64,000 nucleotides of DNA from CAJCIW01 sp963833965 (GCA_963833965.1 CAWHZZ010000002.1:310001-374000), one strand, 5' to 3'. Positions 7,299-16,022 are shown, counted from the stretch's first letter. Program-made: numbers and translations. The notes: generated by a model from the letters alone, not told the origin.

Positions 7299-8669
7299 AT
7301 GATATCGGTTTCGATAGAACAATGGAAAAAATGGTTTAAGGACCATTACGACGAGACACTAAAAGATTTTTTCACTTTTTTAAGTTTTCCAAGCATTAGC
7401 ACCGATCCAAATCACGAGCAGGATTCCCGCCGCGCGGCCACATGGCTTTGCGACTACATGAATAAGTTTGGCCTTGAAACCTCTCTTTGGGAAACACCGG
7501 GGCTGCCGGTCGTTTTTGGAAAGCATTTGAAAGCGGGAAAGGACCGACCTACGCTTTTGATTTACCATCATTACGATGTGCAACCTGTCGATCCGCTCGA
7601 TTTATGGAAGAGCGATCCGTTTAAACCTGTGGTGAAAGAGAACAAAGTCTATGCGCGCGGGGCTGCCGATAATAAGGGGCAATGTTTTTATTCTCTGACG
7701 GCCATTAAAGCCTTTTTCCAGCTCGCCAAGGAGATTAACTTTAACCTTAAAGTGTTCATCGAAGGGGAGGAGGAGTCCGGCGGCCGCGGAACGGCGGCGA
7801 TTTTGCAGAAAAAAGAAGCGGAGCTTAAGGCGGATTATCTTCTCGTCGTCGATTTCGACATCCCCAATATCAACACGCCGGGAATCACTGTAGGCATGCG
7901 CGGCCTTGTCGGTCTAAATATTGAATGCTCGAATTCCTCGATTGATCTTCATTCTGGTGTGCACGGCGGCATAGCTTTGAATCCCAATCGCGCGCTCGCT
8001 TCTTTGATCGCCGGAATGTGGGATAAAAAGGGGAAGGTGGCCATTCCCCATTTTTATGACGATGTGCGCTCTTTGTCAAAAGCAGATCTAGCCCGGGTCG
8101 ATATGTCCTTTGATTTGGACCAATACAAAAAGAACTTTGGAGCCAATGCTTTTTGCGCCGAAGAAGGCTTTTCTCTCAAAGAGTCGAATTCGATCCGCCC
8201 GACATTGGAAATCAATGGCATGTGGGGAGGCTATACGGGGGCCGGGTTCAAAACAGTAATCCCTGCGAAAGCTCATGCGAAAATCTCTTGTCGCTTAGTT
8301 CCCGACCAGGACCCGGAAAAAATTGCCCAGGCCATCGACGCCTACCTTCAACAAAACGCGCCTAAAGGGATAGAAATCAAAGCTCAAGTGCATCACGGGG
8401 CGCCCGCTTATCGCAGCGATTTTGATTCTTCTATTGTCAAAGTTGCGTCTTTAGCCTATGAAGAGATATTTGGGAAGCCATGCGAATACCTCCTTTGCGG
8501 GGCCACTGTGCCGATCGTCGTCGATCTCGCCCGCGTTTGCAAATCCCAGGTTGCCATGATTGGAGTTGGGCTGCCGGACGATGATATTCATGCCCCCAAT
8601 GAGCATTTTGGCCTCGACCGCTTCGAATTGGGATTCCTGACGATAGGGAGGATTTTGCAAGGCATTTAA
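7299..8669 (+). CDS. M20-family metallopeptidase (dipeptidase/carboxypeptidase-like)
   Basis: The product of about 456 residues is an M20 peptidase. Visible landmarks are the metal-binding LLIYHHYDVQPVDP, the ADNKGQ turn, and EGEEESGG with the catalytic Glu pair. Near the C-terminus GLPDDDIHAPNEHF supplies the last metal-binding His. A lid/dimerisation domain lies between, at about residues 215-370. Members cleave dipeptides or remove N-acyl groups; the specificity is not visible. The ATG at 7299 is preferred over 7293 because GGGG at 7287-7290 then has normal spacing. The gene is followed after 14 bases by the coiled-coil membrane gene, so they may form an operon. No signal peptide is seen. 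Confidence 0.9.
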   Translation: MISVSIEQWKKWFKDHYDETLKDFFTFLSFPSISTDPNHEQDSRRAATWLCDYMNKFGLETSLWETPGLPVVFGKHLKAGKDRPTLLIYHHYDVQPVDPLDLWKSDPFKPVVKENKVYARGAADNKGQCFYSLTAIKAFFQLAKEINFNLKVFIEGEEESGGRGTAAILQKKEAELKADYLLVVDFDIPNINTPGITVGMRGLVGLNIECSNSSIDLHSGVHGGIALNPNRALASLIAGMWDKKGKVAIPHFYDDVRSLSKADLARVDMSFDLDQYKKNFGANAFCAEEGFSLKESNSIRPTLEINGMWGGYTGAGFKTVIPAKAHAKISCRLVPDQDPEKIAQAIDAYLQQNAPKGIEIKAQVHHGAPAYRSDFDSSIVKVASLAYEEIFGKPCEYLLCGATVPIVVDLARVCKSQVAMIGVGLPDDDIHAPNEHFGLDRFELGFLTIGRILQGI

Positions 8670-8683
8670 TAAAGAGGTAGTTA

Positions 8684-9688
8684 ATGAATTGCGATAAACC
8701 CTCTTCGTGGAGCCAAACCGGCCCATTGTTATTGCTGGGGGCTTTTGCTGCTCTGATCTATAAGTCCGCTCCTTCATTTTGGCCGCTTTTAATCACGGCG
8801 TTCATCGGCTATTCCGCTTGCATCGGTTGGAAAAAAAGGGGGCTTTACTTTTCCCTAGCGCTTCTATTGGCGGCAACTTTTTTCACGATCTCGCGAGGCG
8901 CCGCTTCCTTTTGGACGTCGATGCTCTCTCTTTCGATAGGATGTTCTTGGCTTCTTATCTTGCTCGGAAAGCAGGAGATGGATGAGTTTTGCGAAGAGTC
9001 GGAAGCATTGAAAGAGCGCTGCCAAAAGTTTGCAGAACAACTGCAGCAAGCTGGGAAATTGCATGCGGAAGAAAACAAGGAAAAAGCGTATTTGAGTCGT
9101 CATTTAGCCGCAACTGCGCAGGCCTTAGAGGACTCTGAAAAAGAAAAAGGACAATTAAATCAAAGAAACCAAGAACTTGCAGGGCAGATCTCGGAGTATC
9201 AACGCCAACAGATTGCCCTTCAACATGCTCTCGAAGATGCGCAGGTTCAGCTTTCCCACTTGAAAAATCAGCAGAACCCTGCCGTTGTCGATCAAGAGGA
9301 AGATCCCGAGGAAAAATTGCAGCTCAGCCAAGTGCAGCGGCAACTGGCATTGCTCAGAGAGCAGTTTGAAGAAAAATCGGATACTTTGGACAATGCGCGA
9401 AAAGAGCTGTTTCATCTGGAGAATGCTTTCTTAGCTCAACAGAGGGCCCAAGAGGAAAAGGCGTTGGAAGCCGCGGAAGAAAATCTCATTTTAGTGAATG
9501 ATTTGAACCAGCTCGAAGAGGAGTGCCGCGATCTTGAAACGCAGGTGCAGAATTTGCAAGAAATCATCACCGTTTTGCAAACCCCCAAAAAACGGGTTGT
9601 CCGAACGCGCAAATTAAAAGTGCGGGAAGATTTGCCCGATCTCATCCAAGACAAGATCGATCAAGTCAGTAATGTTAAAACTTCGTGA
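8684..9688 (+). CDS. Bilobed membrane/coiled-coil protein, candidate inclusion membrane protein
   Basis: The 334-residue product has hydrophobic segments at about residues 13-50 and 55-95, followed by a long coiled coil from about 100 to 310 rich in Glu, Gln, Leu and Lys, and a basic tail (KKRVVRTRKLKVRE). Two closely spaced hydrophobic lobes before a coiled coil are the hallmark of chlamydial Inc proteins. In Chlamydia trachomatis the gene beside map is CT850, described as an Inc protein; position and general architecture agree, but sequence orthology is not shown. The 3' end overlaps the convergent map gene by 28 bases. No enzymatic motif is seen. Confidence 0.7.
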   Translation: MNCDKPSSWSQTGPLLLLGAFAALIYKSAPSFWPLLITAFIGYSACIGWKKRGLYFSLALLLAATFFTISRGAASFWTSMLSLSIGCSWLLILLGKQEMDEFCEESEALKERCQKFAEQLQQAGKLHAEENKEKAYLSRHLAATAQALEDSEKEKGQLNQRNQELAGQISEYQRQQIALQHALEDAQVQLSHLKNQQNPAVVDQEEDPEEKLQLSQVQRQLALLREQFEEKSDTLDNARKELFHLENAFLAQQRAQEEKALEAAEENLILVNDLNQLEEECRDLETQVQNLQEIITVLQTPKKRVVRTRKLKVREDLPDLIQDKIDQVSNVKTS

Positions 9689-10536
9689 CCGGTTTCGGTG
9701 ATGAGGAGGGTGTGCTCCCACTGCGCGCTGGGTTTCCCATCAAGCGTTCTTGCCGTCCAATGATCTTTCTTGTCGACGTAACCAGCGCGCGATCCCGCAT
9801 TGATCATCGGCTCAATTGTGAACGTCATCCCTGGGACGAGGGGAATCTTGATCTGATTGTAGTGATGGGGAATTTGGGGCGGTTCGTGAAACTGAACGCC
9901 AGTCCCATGGCCGACAAATTGATCGACGACCGAGCATCCATGCTCTGCCGCATACGATTCAATGGCACTCCCGATTTCAAAAAGCATCGCTCCGGGCTTT
10001 AATAGGGCAATTGCACGCATTAGACATTCGTACGAGACGTCCATCACGTTTCGTTTGCTTTCATCGACCTTGCCGATGGCGACCATGCGGCTGCAATCCC
10101 CGTAAAAACCATTTAGGATGCAAGTGACATCGATATTGAGGATATCGCCCTCTTTTAGTGGCATATTGTCGGGAATGCCGTGGCAGATCACATCGTTGAG
10201 CGAAGTACAAATGCTCTTTGGAAACGGCGGGGTCCCATAGCCAAGCGGAGCGGGGATCGCCCCGGCTTCGAGATGCAACTGATGGGCGAACGTATTTAGG
10301 GCGTTTGTCGTGATCCCGGCCTTGGCCATTTTGCATGTCTTGTCGAGGATCTCTGCAGCCAGTCGACAGGCTTGCCGAATCCCCTCGATTTGGAGGGGAG
10401 TTTTTAAAAGGATCCCATATTTTTTTAGGTACTGCTCGGCAAGATTATTTGGCGACTGCGGCCCTGGCAGAGGAAAATGACATTTTTTCCATTTTTGTCC
10501 GCTTCCGCACCAACAAGGATCATTTCGACTAGTCAT
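9661..10536 (-). CDS. map: Methionine aminopeptidase with N-terminal SEC-C zinc motif
   Basis: The 291-residue enzyme removes the N-terminal Met from nascent proteins. The first 20 residues form a SEC-C zinc-binding motif (DPCWCGSGQKWKKCH), as in chlamydial and some other bacterial MAPs, possibly for ribosome or chaperone contact. The catalytic pita-bread domain shows the metal ligands in ILNIDVTC, YGDCSRM, GHGTGVQFHEPP and TFTIEPM. It is transcribed from the truA side; a long inverted repeat fills the 155-base gap before it and starts two bases beyond the start codon. The 3' end overlaps the convergent gene by 28 bases. Confidence 0.96.
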   Translation of the reverse strand: MTSRNDPCWCGSGQKWKKCHFPLPGPQSPNNLAEQYLKKYGILLKTPLQIEGIRQACRLAAEILDKTCKMAKAGITTNALNTFAHQLHLEAGAIPAPLGYGTPPFPKSICTSLNDVICHGIPDNMPLKEGDILNIDVTCILNGFYGDCSRMVAIGKVDESKRNVMDVSYECLMRAIALLKPGAMLFEIGSAIESYAAEHGCSVVDQFVGHGTGVQFHEPPQIPHHYNQIKIPLVPGMTFTIEPMINAGSRAGYVDKKDHWTARTLDGKPSAQWEHTLLITETGHEVLTLLT

Positions 10537-10537
10537 A

Positions 10538-10706
10538 ACTGCGCCCGCTTAGGTTTTTATAAATTTTGACTGGCTGCGACTTTGCCAAATCGATCCTTCT
10601 CGCTCGTCTTGCTACTCAGCAATGGTCTCGCTCGTTCGGATAGCTTCGCTTCGATTTTGCTGCGTCTCGCTAAGTCAAAATTCATAAAAACCTAAGCGGG
10701 CGCAGT
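10538..10706. repeat. Long inverted repeat between truA and map
   Basis: The arms at 10538-10571 and 10673-10706 are 34 bases each with one mismatch. The right arm contains the last codons and stop of truA (ACTGCGCCCGCTTAG on the minus strand), so the left arm is an inverted copy of the truA 3' end lying directly before map. The 101-base centre contains a small hairpin (TTGCTACTCAGCAA) and CTCGTTCGGATAGCTTCGCT, which resembles the core of the inverted repeat at 63865-64000. The transcript from truA to map would fold into a long hairpin. Confidence 0.88.
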
Positions 10707-11450
10707 ATAATAAACGCGTTTCAATGTGAGGCCGTGCGCCGGGGCCGTCATCCCGGCTTGCGTGCGGTCTTTGCTCGCTAAGATGGCGGGGATTTGTTCG
10801 GGCTCGAGTTTTCCGCAACCTGCGTAGGCGAGCGTTCCGGCGATATTGCGCACCATCCTGAAGAGAAAATGGTCTCCGGTGACCACCATGCAAAGGCGCC
10901 CATCCTCAGGAGTGGCCCATTCAATTTTTTCGATGTTGCAGATAGGACTTCTGTCCCAGAGCGCCCGTTCGTTGCAAAAACTAGAAAAATCGTGAACGCC
11001 GATCAGATGCGCTGCGGCCTCTTGCATTTTGTTCCTGTCCAATGCATAGGGAAAATGCCAGGACACATGTCGAAAAAAAGGCATCTGCACTGCTGAATGG
11101 CAAATCGAATACCAATACTCTTTTTTCCGGCAAGAAAGTGTGGGGTGAAAATCGATCGGCATTTCTTCAGCGCTTAATATCGAGATTTCCTTAGGAAGAA
11201 GGCCATTTAAACCGCGAAGCAGCGTTTTCAAACAAACGCACTTGGGTGTGAAAAAATTGACAACCTGGCCCTCGGCATGCACCCCCGCGTCTGTGCGGCT
11301 GGCCGCCTGTAGCTGTACTTCATGCTGCAAGATCTGCTGCAACGCTTTTTCCAATGCCCCTTCGATGCTGGTTCCCAGTACAGGGTTCGTCTTCTGCCAG
11401 CCGTAAAAAGAGCGCCCAAAATAGGCGATGGTGAGCTTGATGTTTTTCAT
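10692..11450 (-). CDS. truA: tRNA pseudouridine(38-40) synthase
   Basis: The 252-residue product makes pseudouridine in the tRNA anticodon stem-loop at positions 38-40. The N-terminus IKLTIAYFGRSFYGWQ is followed by ASRTDAGVHAEGQVVNFF with the catalytic Asp, and later by DHFLFRMVRNIAGTLAYAG, all typical of TruA. The frame is open upstream to 11576, but the family start is the ATG at 11450, which overlaps the marC stop as ATGA. The last codons lie inside the long inverted repeat arm. Confidence 0.96.
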   Translation of the reverse strand: MKNIKLTIAYFGRSFYGWQKTNPVLGTSIEGALEKALQQILQHEVQLQAASRTDAGVHAEGQVVNFFTPKCVCLKTLLRGLNGLLPKEISILSAEEMPIDFHPTLSCRKKEYWYSICHSAVQMPFFRHVSWHFPYALDRNKMQEAAAHLIGVHDFSSFCNERALWDRSPICNIEKIEWATPEDGRLCMVVTGDHFLFRMVRNIAGTLAYAGCGKLEPEQIPAILASKDRTQAGMTAPAHGLTLKRVYYTAPA

Positions 11451-12073
11451 GGACTGGAACTGTGCAAGAACATATCCGTCCCTTCGAGAAACATTTGAAC
11501 GGCGATCAAGGTCAGAATCAGGCCCATAAGCCTTTCGCAAGCAATAAGGCCGCGCCAGCCTAGAAGCTTTTTCCACAGCGATGAACTGAGCAGGATCAGC
11601 GTAGAAACAGCCCAGGCGATGACAATGGCAGTCAATGGCAACGCCATTTCATTTTTATGTTGGCCTGAATAGAGCATGACCGCGGCCAAAACAGCAGGGC
11701 CTGCGACAAGCGGCGTCGCCAGAGGGACAATGAAAGGCTCTTTATCTTTTGGAAGCTCGACATCGGTGTCTTTTCGTGCGGGAAAAATCATTTTAAGGGC
11801 GATTAAGAAAAGAATGATGCCTCCGGAAATCAAAATCGTCGGCATGGTGACATTGAGGAATCCGAGCAACGCATCGCCCAAAAAATAAAATAAAACAATG
11901 ATCACCAAAGCGATGATCAGCTCGCGTGTGATGATTTTCTGGTGGCGGCGCGGTTCAATGTCCTTGAGAACGGAAACATAAATGGGGACGTTGCCAATGG
12001 GGTCCATCAGCAGAAAAAGGGCAAACGCCATTGAAAACATACGCATCCACCATGAATCCATAGACACCTGCAT
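11447..12073 (-). CDS. MarC-family inner membrane protein (YhgN-like)
   Basis: The product of 204-208 residues has six hydrophobic segments and the MarC/UPF0056 signature near the N-terminus (FLLMDPIGNVPIYV), then TPLVAGPAVLAAVM in the middle. The function of this family is not settled; despite the name it is not shown to confer drug resistance. Chlamydia trachomatis has a homologue (yhgN, CT852) directly beside map (CT851), which fits the order here with truA between. The in-frame ATG at 12061 has AGGTG before it and is an alternative start. The stop overlaps the truA start by four bases, which suggests coupled translation. Confidence 0.9.
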   Translation of the reverse strand: MQVSMDSWWMRMFSMAFALFLLMDPIGNVPIYVSVLKDIEPRRHQKIITRELIIALVIIVLFYFLGDALLGFLNVTMPTILISGGIILFLIALKMIFPARKDTDVELPKDKEPFIVPLATPLVAGPAVLAAVMLYSGQHKNEMALPLTAIVIAWAVSTLILLSSSLWKKLLGWRGLIACERLMGLILTLIAVQMFLEGTDMFLHSSSP

Positions 12074-12090
12074 TCTTTTCTATTAATAAT

Positions 12091-13128
12091 TTATAATAAT
12101 GTGGCTTTATATTCAATGGACTCTGATTCGACAATTTCCCAGAGGTTTTTTAAAAACCGCTTTTGGATTTTATCTAGAGGAGCGAGGAATAAAAGAAAGT
12201 CGTCATTTTTGTCGAAGGCGGCCTTTGTCCAGTTAGCCGATCCCATGGCGAGCGTCTCTTCATCGATGAGCGCCCATTTATGGTGGAGCAGTTCTCTTCC
12301 TTGGCTCAAATAAAAACTCACCCCTTGGCGATCTAACACCTCGAGGCTCTTTTTACTCGCCCCTCGCGCTGTGTAAGCGTCGAGGGCGATGCGGATTGTG
12401 ACCTTTCTTTTTCTGGCCCGAGCAAGCGCTTCAACAATCCCCGGATGGGTTAGGGTGAACATCGCAATATGAATCTGACGCTCGGCTTTATCGATAGATT
12501 CGATCAAACGGGAAAGGCCTGCTTTTTGAGGGTCAGGCAGAAGATAAACTTCCCCCTTTTGCCCCTGGAGCTCAAAAAAATAGGACTTCGCCGCAGGATT
12601 TTCTAAGAATTCCGCAAGGCCTGGATGGTAAAGGCCGACCACGAGGTTAGCGTGGTGCCGCAGAGAAGAGGGGGTGAGGTTGGCCGACCCTAAATACGCT
12701 ACTCCTCGATCGATTAACACGATCTTTCGATGCATCAGCCCTTTAGATTTGACAGGCTTAAGATGAATGGATGATGGCAAGTGTTTTTTTAATGCGGAGG
12801 AGGCGGTGGGATCGTATTCGATAAAAATGGGAAGATGTTCAGCCGATTTTTTGCGGACAGCGTCAAGGATTTGAGGATCGGTGATGCCGTAGACGCTTAA
12901 AAAAATGGATTGATGAGCGTCGTTAAGCGCTTGGAGAAACACTTGCTTAATGTCTTGACGCGACTGATTTGAGTAGAATTTGAGGGGGCACCCGGGATTG
13001 GGAAGATTCGGGCGCCTCGCCTCAAAAACAATCCAACCGTAAAAAACAAAAAAAACGCCCGCCATCAAGAGCAATGGGAGCGTTTTACTCTTAGACTCTC
13101 TCACCTTTCGCACGGAGTTCGCGGACAA
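12091..13128 (-). CDS. Membrane-anchored phospholipase D-like protein
   Basis: The 345-residue product has one N-terminal membrane segment (residues about 17-36) and two HKD motifs: HRKIVLIDRGVAYLGSANLT at about residue 155 and HHKWALIDEETLAMGSANWT at about residue 282. Paired HKD motifs form one active site that cuts phosphodiesters in lipids or nucleic acids. The start is uncertain: a TTG at 13128 and GTGs at 13113 and 13104 are in frame, all inside the end of rpmB, and none has a good ribosome-binding site. Chlamydia also carries a PLD-like gene (CT084) near rpmB and malQ. The anchored, outward-facing form suggests envelope or host-lipid action, which is inferred. Confidence 0.88.
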   Translation of the reverse strand: MSANSVRKVRESKSKTLPLLLMAGVFFVFYGWIVFEARRPNLPNPGCPLKFYSNQSRQDIKQVFLQALNDAHQSIFLSVYGITDPQILDAVRKKSAEHLPIFIEYDPTASSALKKHLPSSIHLKPVKSKGLMHRKIVLIDRGVAYLGSANLTPSSLRHHANLVVGLYHPGLAEFLENPAAKSYFFELQGQKGEVYLLPDPQKAGLSRLIESIDKAERQIHIAMFTLTHPGIVEALARARKRKVTIRIALDAYTARGASKKSLEVLDRQGVSFYLSQGRELLHHKWALIDEETLAMGSANWTKAAFDKNDDFLLFLAPLDKIQKRFLKNLWEIVESESIEYKATLL

Positions 13129-13366
13129 TGGCAGGTAGGCCTACTTTGTCGATGGTGCGCAAAGCGTTGGTGGACAAGCGGAGCTTGATGAACCGGTTTT
13201 CGTCGGCAAACCAGAGGCGTTTTTTCTTCAAATTCGGTTGAAAGCGGCGCTTCGTTATTCCTGTGACCTTCAGGCCGATCCCTTTTTTCTTTTTCGCGAT
13301 CCCGCGAAGGGCGTAAGAATTGCCGCGGACAGGGACTTTGCCGGTCACTTGACATCTCTTGGACAT
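13091..13366 (-). CDS. rpmB: 50S ribosomal protein L28
   Basis: The 91-residue basic protein begins MSKRCQVTGKVPVRGNSYAL, the usual L28 start with its first Cys, and continues with RRFQPNLKKKRLWF and IDKVGLPAIVREL. GGAGAAG lies before the ATG at 13366. The frame is open upstream to 13447, but the family N-terminus and the ribosome-binding site fix the start. The 3' end overlaps the start region of the PLD-like gene. Confidence 0.96.
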   Translation of the reverse strand: MSKRCQVTGKVPVRGNSYALRGIAKKKKGIGLKVTGITKRRFQPNLKKKRLWFADENRFIKLRLSTNALRTIDKVGLPAIVRELRAKGERV

Positions 13367-13504
13367 GATTCTTCTCCAATGTTTCAATGAAGGCGCCATC
13401 TTAACATCTTTTTCGATATTGAACAAGATTGGAATGTACTCTTGCAAAAACTTAGTATTAAAAATTTGAATTTGCTAGGTTGATAGCTAGAATGGAGAGG
13501 GATC

Positions 13505-14902
13505 GTGGAAGAGCTCTACGCGGATTACGTCGTCATCGGCTCAGGGCCGGCAGGCCAAAAGGCGGCCATTCAAGCAGCTAAACTGGGGAAAAAAGTGATC
13601 GTCCTGGACAAAAGCCCCCATCCTGGCGGGTCTTCGTTGAACTCAGGGACGATCCCTTCGAAATCCTTAAGAGAGGCGATCCTCGATTTGACCGACTTTT
13701 ACGAACGCAGTTTTTATGGGCAAAATCGCCCCATGCGCGAAATTTCGATCAATGATCTGAACTTTCGGCTCAATATCGTCTTAGAAGAGCAGCGCAAAAT
13801 GCTGATCCGGCAATTTGAGAAGAATAAAATCCAACTGATTCACGGCGCTGCGCGCTTCAAAGACAAAAATCGGATCGCGGTCATCGACGAGAAGAAACAT
13901 CCTCTTTTTCAAATCAAATTCGATTATTGCTTGATCGCAACCGGTTCCAAACCGCGCAATCCGATCCATGTCCCTTTTGACAGCGAGAAGATTCTAGACT
14001 CAACGCGCCTTCTCTCTATTGACCATGTCCCGAAGACACTGATCGTCCTCGGAGGCGGAATCATCGGCGCTGAATACGCGAGTTTTTTCGCCGCTCTTGG
14101 GACGGAGGTGACCGTCGTGGATAAACGGGAGCATTTGCTTCCGCTCTTAGACCACGAGATCGGCATGCACTTGCAAAAGGCGCTGACGAGCATTGGTCTC
14201 AAATTCGTCGGCCTGCAAGAGATCGACGACATCAAACGGTTAAATGAGCATGTCGAGGTGTGCTTTAAAGACGGAAGCCATGTTCAAGGCGAAATGCTGC
14301 TCTATGCGCTCGGCCGCGAGGCAGATGTCGACAAGCTCGAGATTCAGCATGTCGGCATCAAACTCGACAAATCGGGATACATTCCCGTCAACGCACTGTT
14401 CCAAACTGTCGTTCCGAATATTTATGCGGCGGGGGACGTGATCGGTGCGCCCGCGCTTGCCTCCACAAGCATGGAACAGGGAAGGCTCGCCGCGCGCCAC
14501 GCCTTCGGAGCGCAGACGCATCATTTCCCTTCGCACTATCCGATCGGTATTTATACGATTCCCGAAATTTCTTCGTGTGGTTATACTGAAAATGAACTTA
14601 AGGAACTCGGTTTTCGTTACGAGATCGGGCGTGCCTATTACTACGAGATCGCGCGCAATCAGATCGTCGGTAACGACCCGGGAATGTTTAAAATTCTCTT
14701 CCACGCGGAAACGCTGGAGATTTTAGGCATCCATATCATTGGCAGAGCAGCGACGGAAGTGATCCATATCGGCCAAGTGGCGATGAGTTTTAATGCGCGA
14801 ATCGATTATTTTATCGACCAAGTGTTCAACTACCCCACATATGCCGAAGGGTACCGCATAGCCGCATTGAATGGATTCAACAAAGTGAAGCATCGAAAAT
14901 AG
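13505..14902 (+). CDS. sthA: Soluble pyridine nucleotide transhydrogenase
   Basis: The 465-residue flavoprotein belongs to the disulfide reductase fold. SthA passes hydride between NADPH and NAD+. The FAD motif GSGPAGQKAAIQAAKLG lies at the N-terminus, the NAD(P) motif VLGGGIIGAEYASFFAALG near residue 180, and the second FAD block YAAGDVIGAP near residue 310. In disulfide reductases a CxxxxC pair lies before GTIPSK; here the segment reads GGSSLNSGTIPSKSL with no Cys, which fits a transhydrogenase and not a thiol enzyme. The start is GTG at 13505 with GGAGAGG upstream. It probably forms an operon with the next membrane gene 10 bases downstream. Confidence 0.92.
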   Translation: MEELYADYVVIGSGPAGQKAAIQAAKLGKKVIVLDKSPHPGGSSLNSGTIPSKSLREAILDLTDFYERSFYGQNRPMREISINDLNFRLNIVLEEQRKMLIRQFEKNKIQLIHGAARFKDKNRIAVIDEKKHPLFQIKFDYCLIATGSKPRNPIHVPFDSEKILDSTRLLSIDHVPKTLIVLGGGIIGAEYASFFAALGTEVTVVDKREHLLPLLDHEIGMHLQKALTSIGLKFVGLQEIDDIKRLNEHVEVCFKDGSHVQGEMLLYALGREADVDKLEIQHVGIKLDKSGYIPVNALFQTVVPNIYAAGDVIGAPALASTSMEQGRLAARHAFGAQTHHFPSHYPIGIYTIPEISSCGYTENELKELGFRYEIGRAYYYEIARNQIVGNDPGMFKILFHAETLEILGIHIIGRAATEVIHIGQVAMSFNARIDYFIDQVFNYPTYAEGYRIAALNGFNKVKHRK

Positions 14903-14912
14903 GTAAATGTGA

Positions 14913-15380
14913 ATGGCGATCTACGATTTCTCGAAGGCGGAGAAAGAGGACCCCCAAATCTCTCGCTTTGAGGAGGAAGATTTTTCATCGGAATCCGACA
15001 TTTCCGAAGCCCTTCAGCCGAAAATCAAAACGCGCGATCGATTGTTCTCGGGGTTTGCCGCTCGTTTTTTCTTCTTGGTTTTACTCGTGGGGGATTTGAT
15101 CTGGTGCTCGACAGCTCTTTTGCGCTTCTGTTTTTCTCTCATCGCCAGGTTAGTGACGGCGGATAAGTTCCCTTACTTTAAATCTCTCGGCGAAAAAGCA
15201 TGGATCTCTTTGAGGAGATCGCTTGTTTGCGGAGTGTCATTGTTTTTGGCCATTTTCAGCCCCGCGTTTGGAATCATGATCGCTTGCACGTACTTTTTGA
15301 TGTATGATAAATCGGGGATCGAGGAAGTCATTCCTTCTTCGCTGCAATCGCAGTTCAAAGAGTTCTTCCCCAAAGAGTAA
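14913..15380 (+). CDS. Small membrane protein, unknown function
   Basis: The 155-residue product was not recognised. An acidic, polar N-terminus of about 40 residues (KAEKEDPQISRFEEEDFSSE) is followed by hydrophobic segments at about residues 48-80 and 103-130 and a short polar C-terminus ending FKEFFPKE. The spacing of the two hydrophobic regions, each long enough for one or two passes, is compatible with an inner-membrane or Inc-like protein. It follows sthA by 10 bases and is followed by a good terminator, so it ends that transcript. Confidence 0.65.
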   Translation: MAIYDFSKAEKEDPQISRFEEEDFSSESDISEALQPKIKTRDRLFSGFAARFFFLVLLVGDLIWCSTALLRFCFSLIARLVTADKFPYFKSLGEKAWISLRRSLVCGVSLFLAIFSPAFGIMIACTYFLMYDKSGIEEVIPSSLQSQFKEFFPKE

Positions 15381-15382
15381 TT

Positions 15383-15410
15383 CCCCCGCAAAAAGCGGGG
15401 GCTTATTTTA
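15383..15410 (+). terminator. Rho-independent terminator of the sthA transcript
   Basis: The stem CCCCCGC/GCGGGGG (15383-15389 and 15395-15401) encloses an AAAAA loop and is followed by CTTATTTTA. It begins three bases after the upstream stop codon and lies just before the convergent stop at 15417. Confidence 0.85.
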
Positions 15411-15416
15411 GGATCA

Positions 15417-15896
15417 CTAGCTAAAAGAAATGCCAGACAATTCGATTTTCACAATGTGTCCATACTGTTTCAGATCGTAAGTAAAGTTATTCCCGTTGGA
15501 CCAGCGAGGAGTCCTCCCTGGAACTTCGGAGAGAATTTTGAATTCCAATACTTTCTCCATTTGATCTGGCTTGACGGAAAACGTAAACGTCCTTGAGAAG
15601 AAATCGACATGCTCTCCTTGAGAATCAGCGAGATGATCATTGTCCCATGCGAGAGGGCCCAAGCTTCCGCGGATAGTGACGCGATGGTCGGCTTTCTCCG
15701 CCAATTGAGCGATGATGTGCACGACTTTTCCTGCCTGGTGACAAACTGTGTGATCGAGACCAGGATTTTGCAGGACCATTCTCGCATAATCTACTGCTCC
15801 TTTGTGAGGCTGTTGAAGATTTGGATGGAGCGCTTCAATGTCTTGAAAGAGTTTTGCGGTGGCTTGTTGGGGACTCAGTGTTGATGGTTGTGCCAT
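15417..15896 (-). CDS. Small protein with starch-binding (CBM20)-like pattern, paralogue A
   Basis: The 159-residue product is a paralogue of the next gene on this strand. The N-terminal half (residues about 1-65) is helical and contains a conserved QAGKVVHIIAQL. The C-terminal half reads VTIRGSLGPLAWDND, then a strand FTFSVKPDQ, LEFKIL, and WSNGNNFTYDL. This order of G-S-PL-WD, F-K and W-x-G-x-N is what CBM20 starch-binding domains show, so I infer an Ig-like carbohydrate-binding fold; this is not proven. There is no signal peptide. The start at 15896 has GAGGTC before it, as in its paralogue; the frame is open 14 codons further. Confidence 0.6.
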   Translation of the reverse strand: MAQPSTLSPQQATAKLFQDIEALHPNLQQPHKGAVDYARMVLQNPGLDHTVCHQAGKVVHIIAQLAEKADHRVTIRGSLGPLAWDNDHLADSQGEHVDFFSRTFTFSVKPDQMEKVLEFKILSEVPGRTPRWSNGNNFTYDLKQYGHIVKIELSGISFS

Positions 15897-15962
15897 AAAG
15901 ACCTCAGTTAGGTTTGTTAGAAAATGCCTTTGAGCCAAACGGCTTCAAAAGCATGGCAAAAT

Positions 15963-15991
15963 TTTATATGCCATTAACAAAAACTTCACAA
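15963..15991 (-). promoter_or_regulatory. Sigma-70 type promoter of paralogue A
   Basis: On the minus strand TTGTGA (-35) and TATAAA (-10) are separated by 17 bases, and the -10 lies about 66 bases upstream of the start codon at 15896. The same -35 and following AGTTTT(T/C)GTTAA occur before paralogue B, so the upstream region was duplicated with the gene. Confidence 0.6.
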
Positions 15992-16022
15992 ACGAAAAAT
16001 GAGATCCGCAGTTTTTTTCGAG

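Noticed and set aside
11451..11576. Upstream extension of truA by 42 codons
   Set aside because: The extra part is marC read in another frame; the TruA fold begins at the ATG at 11450.
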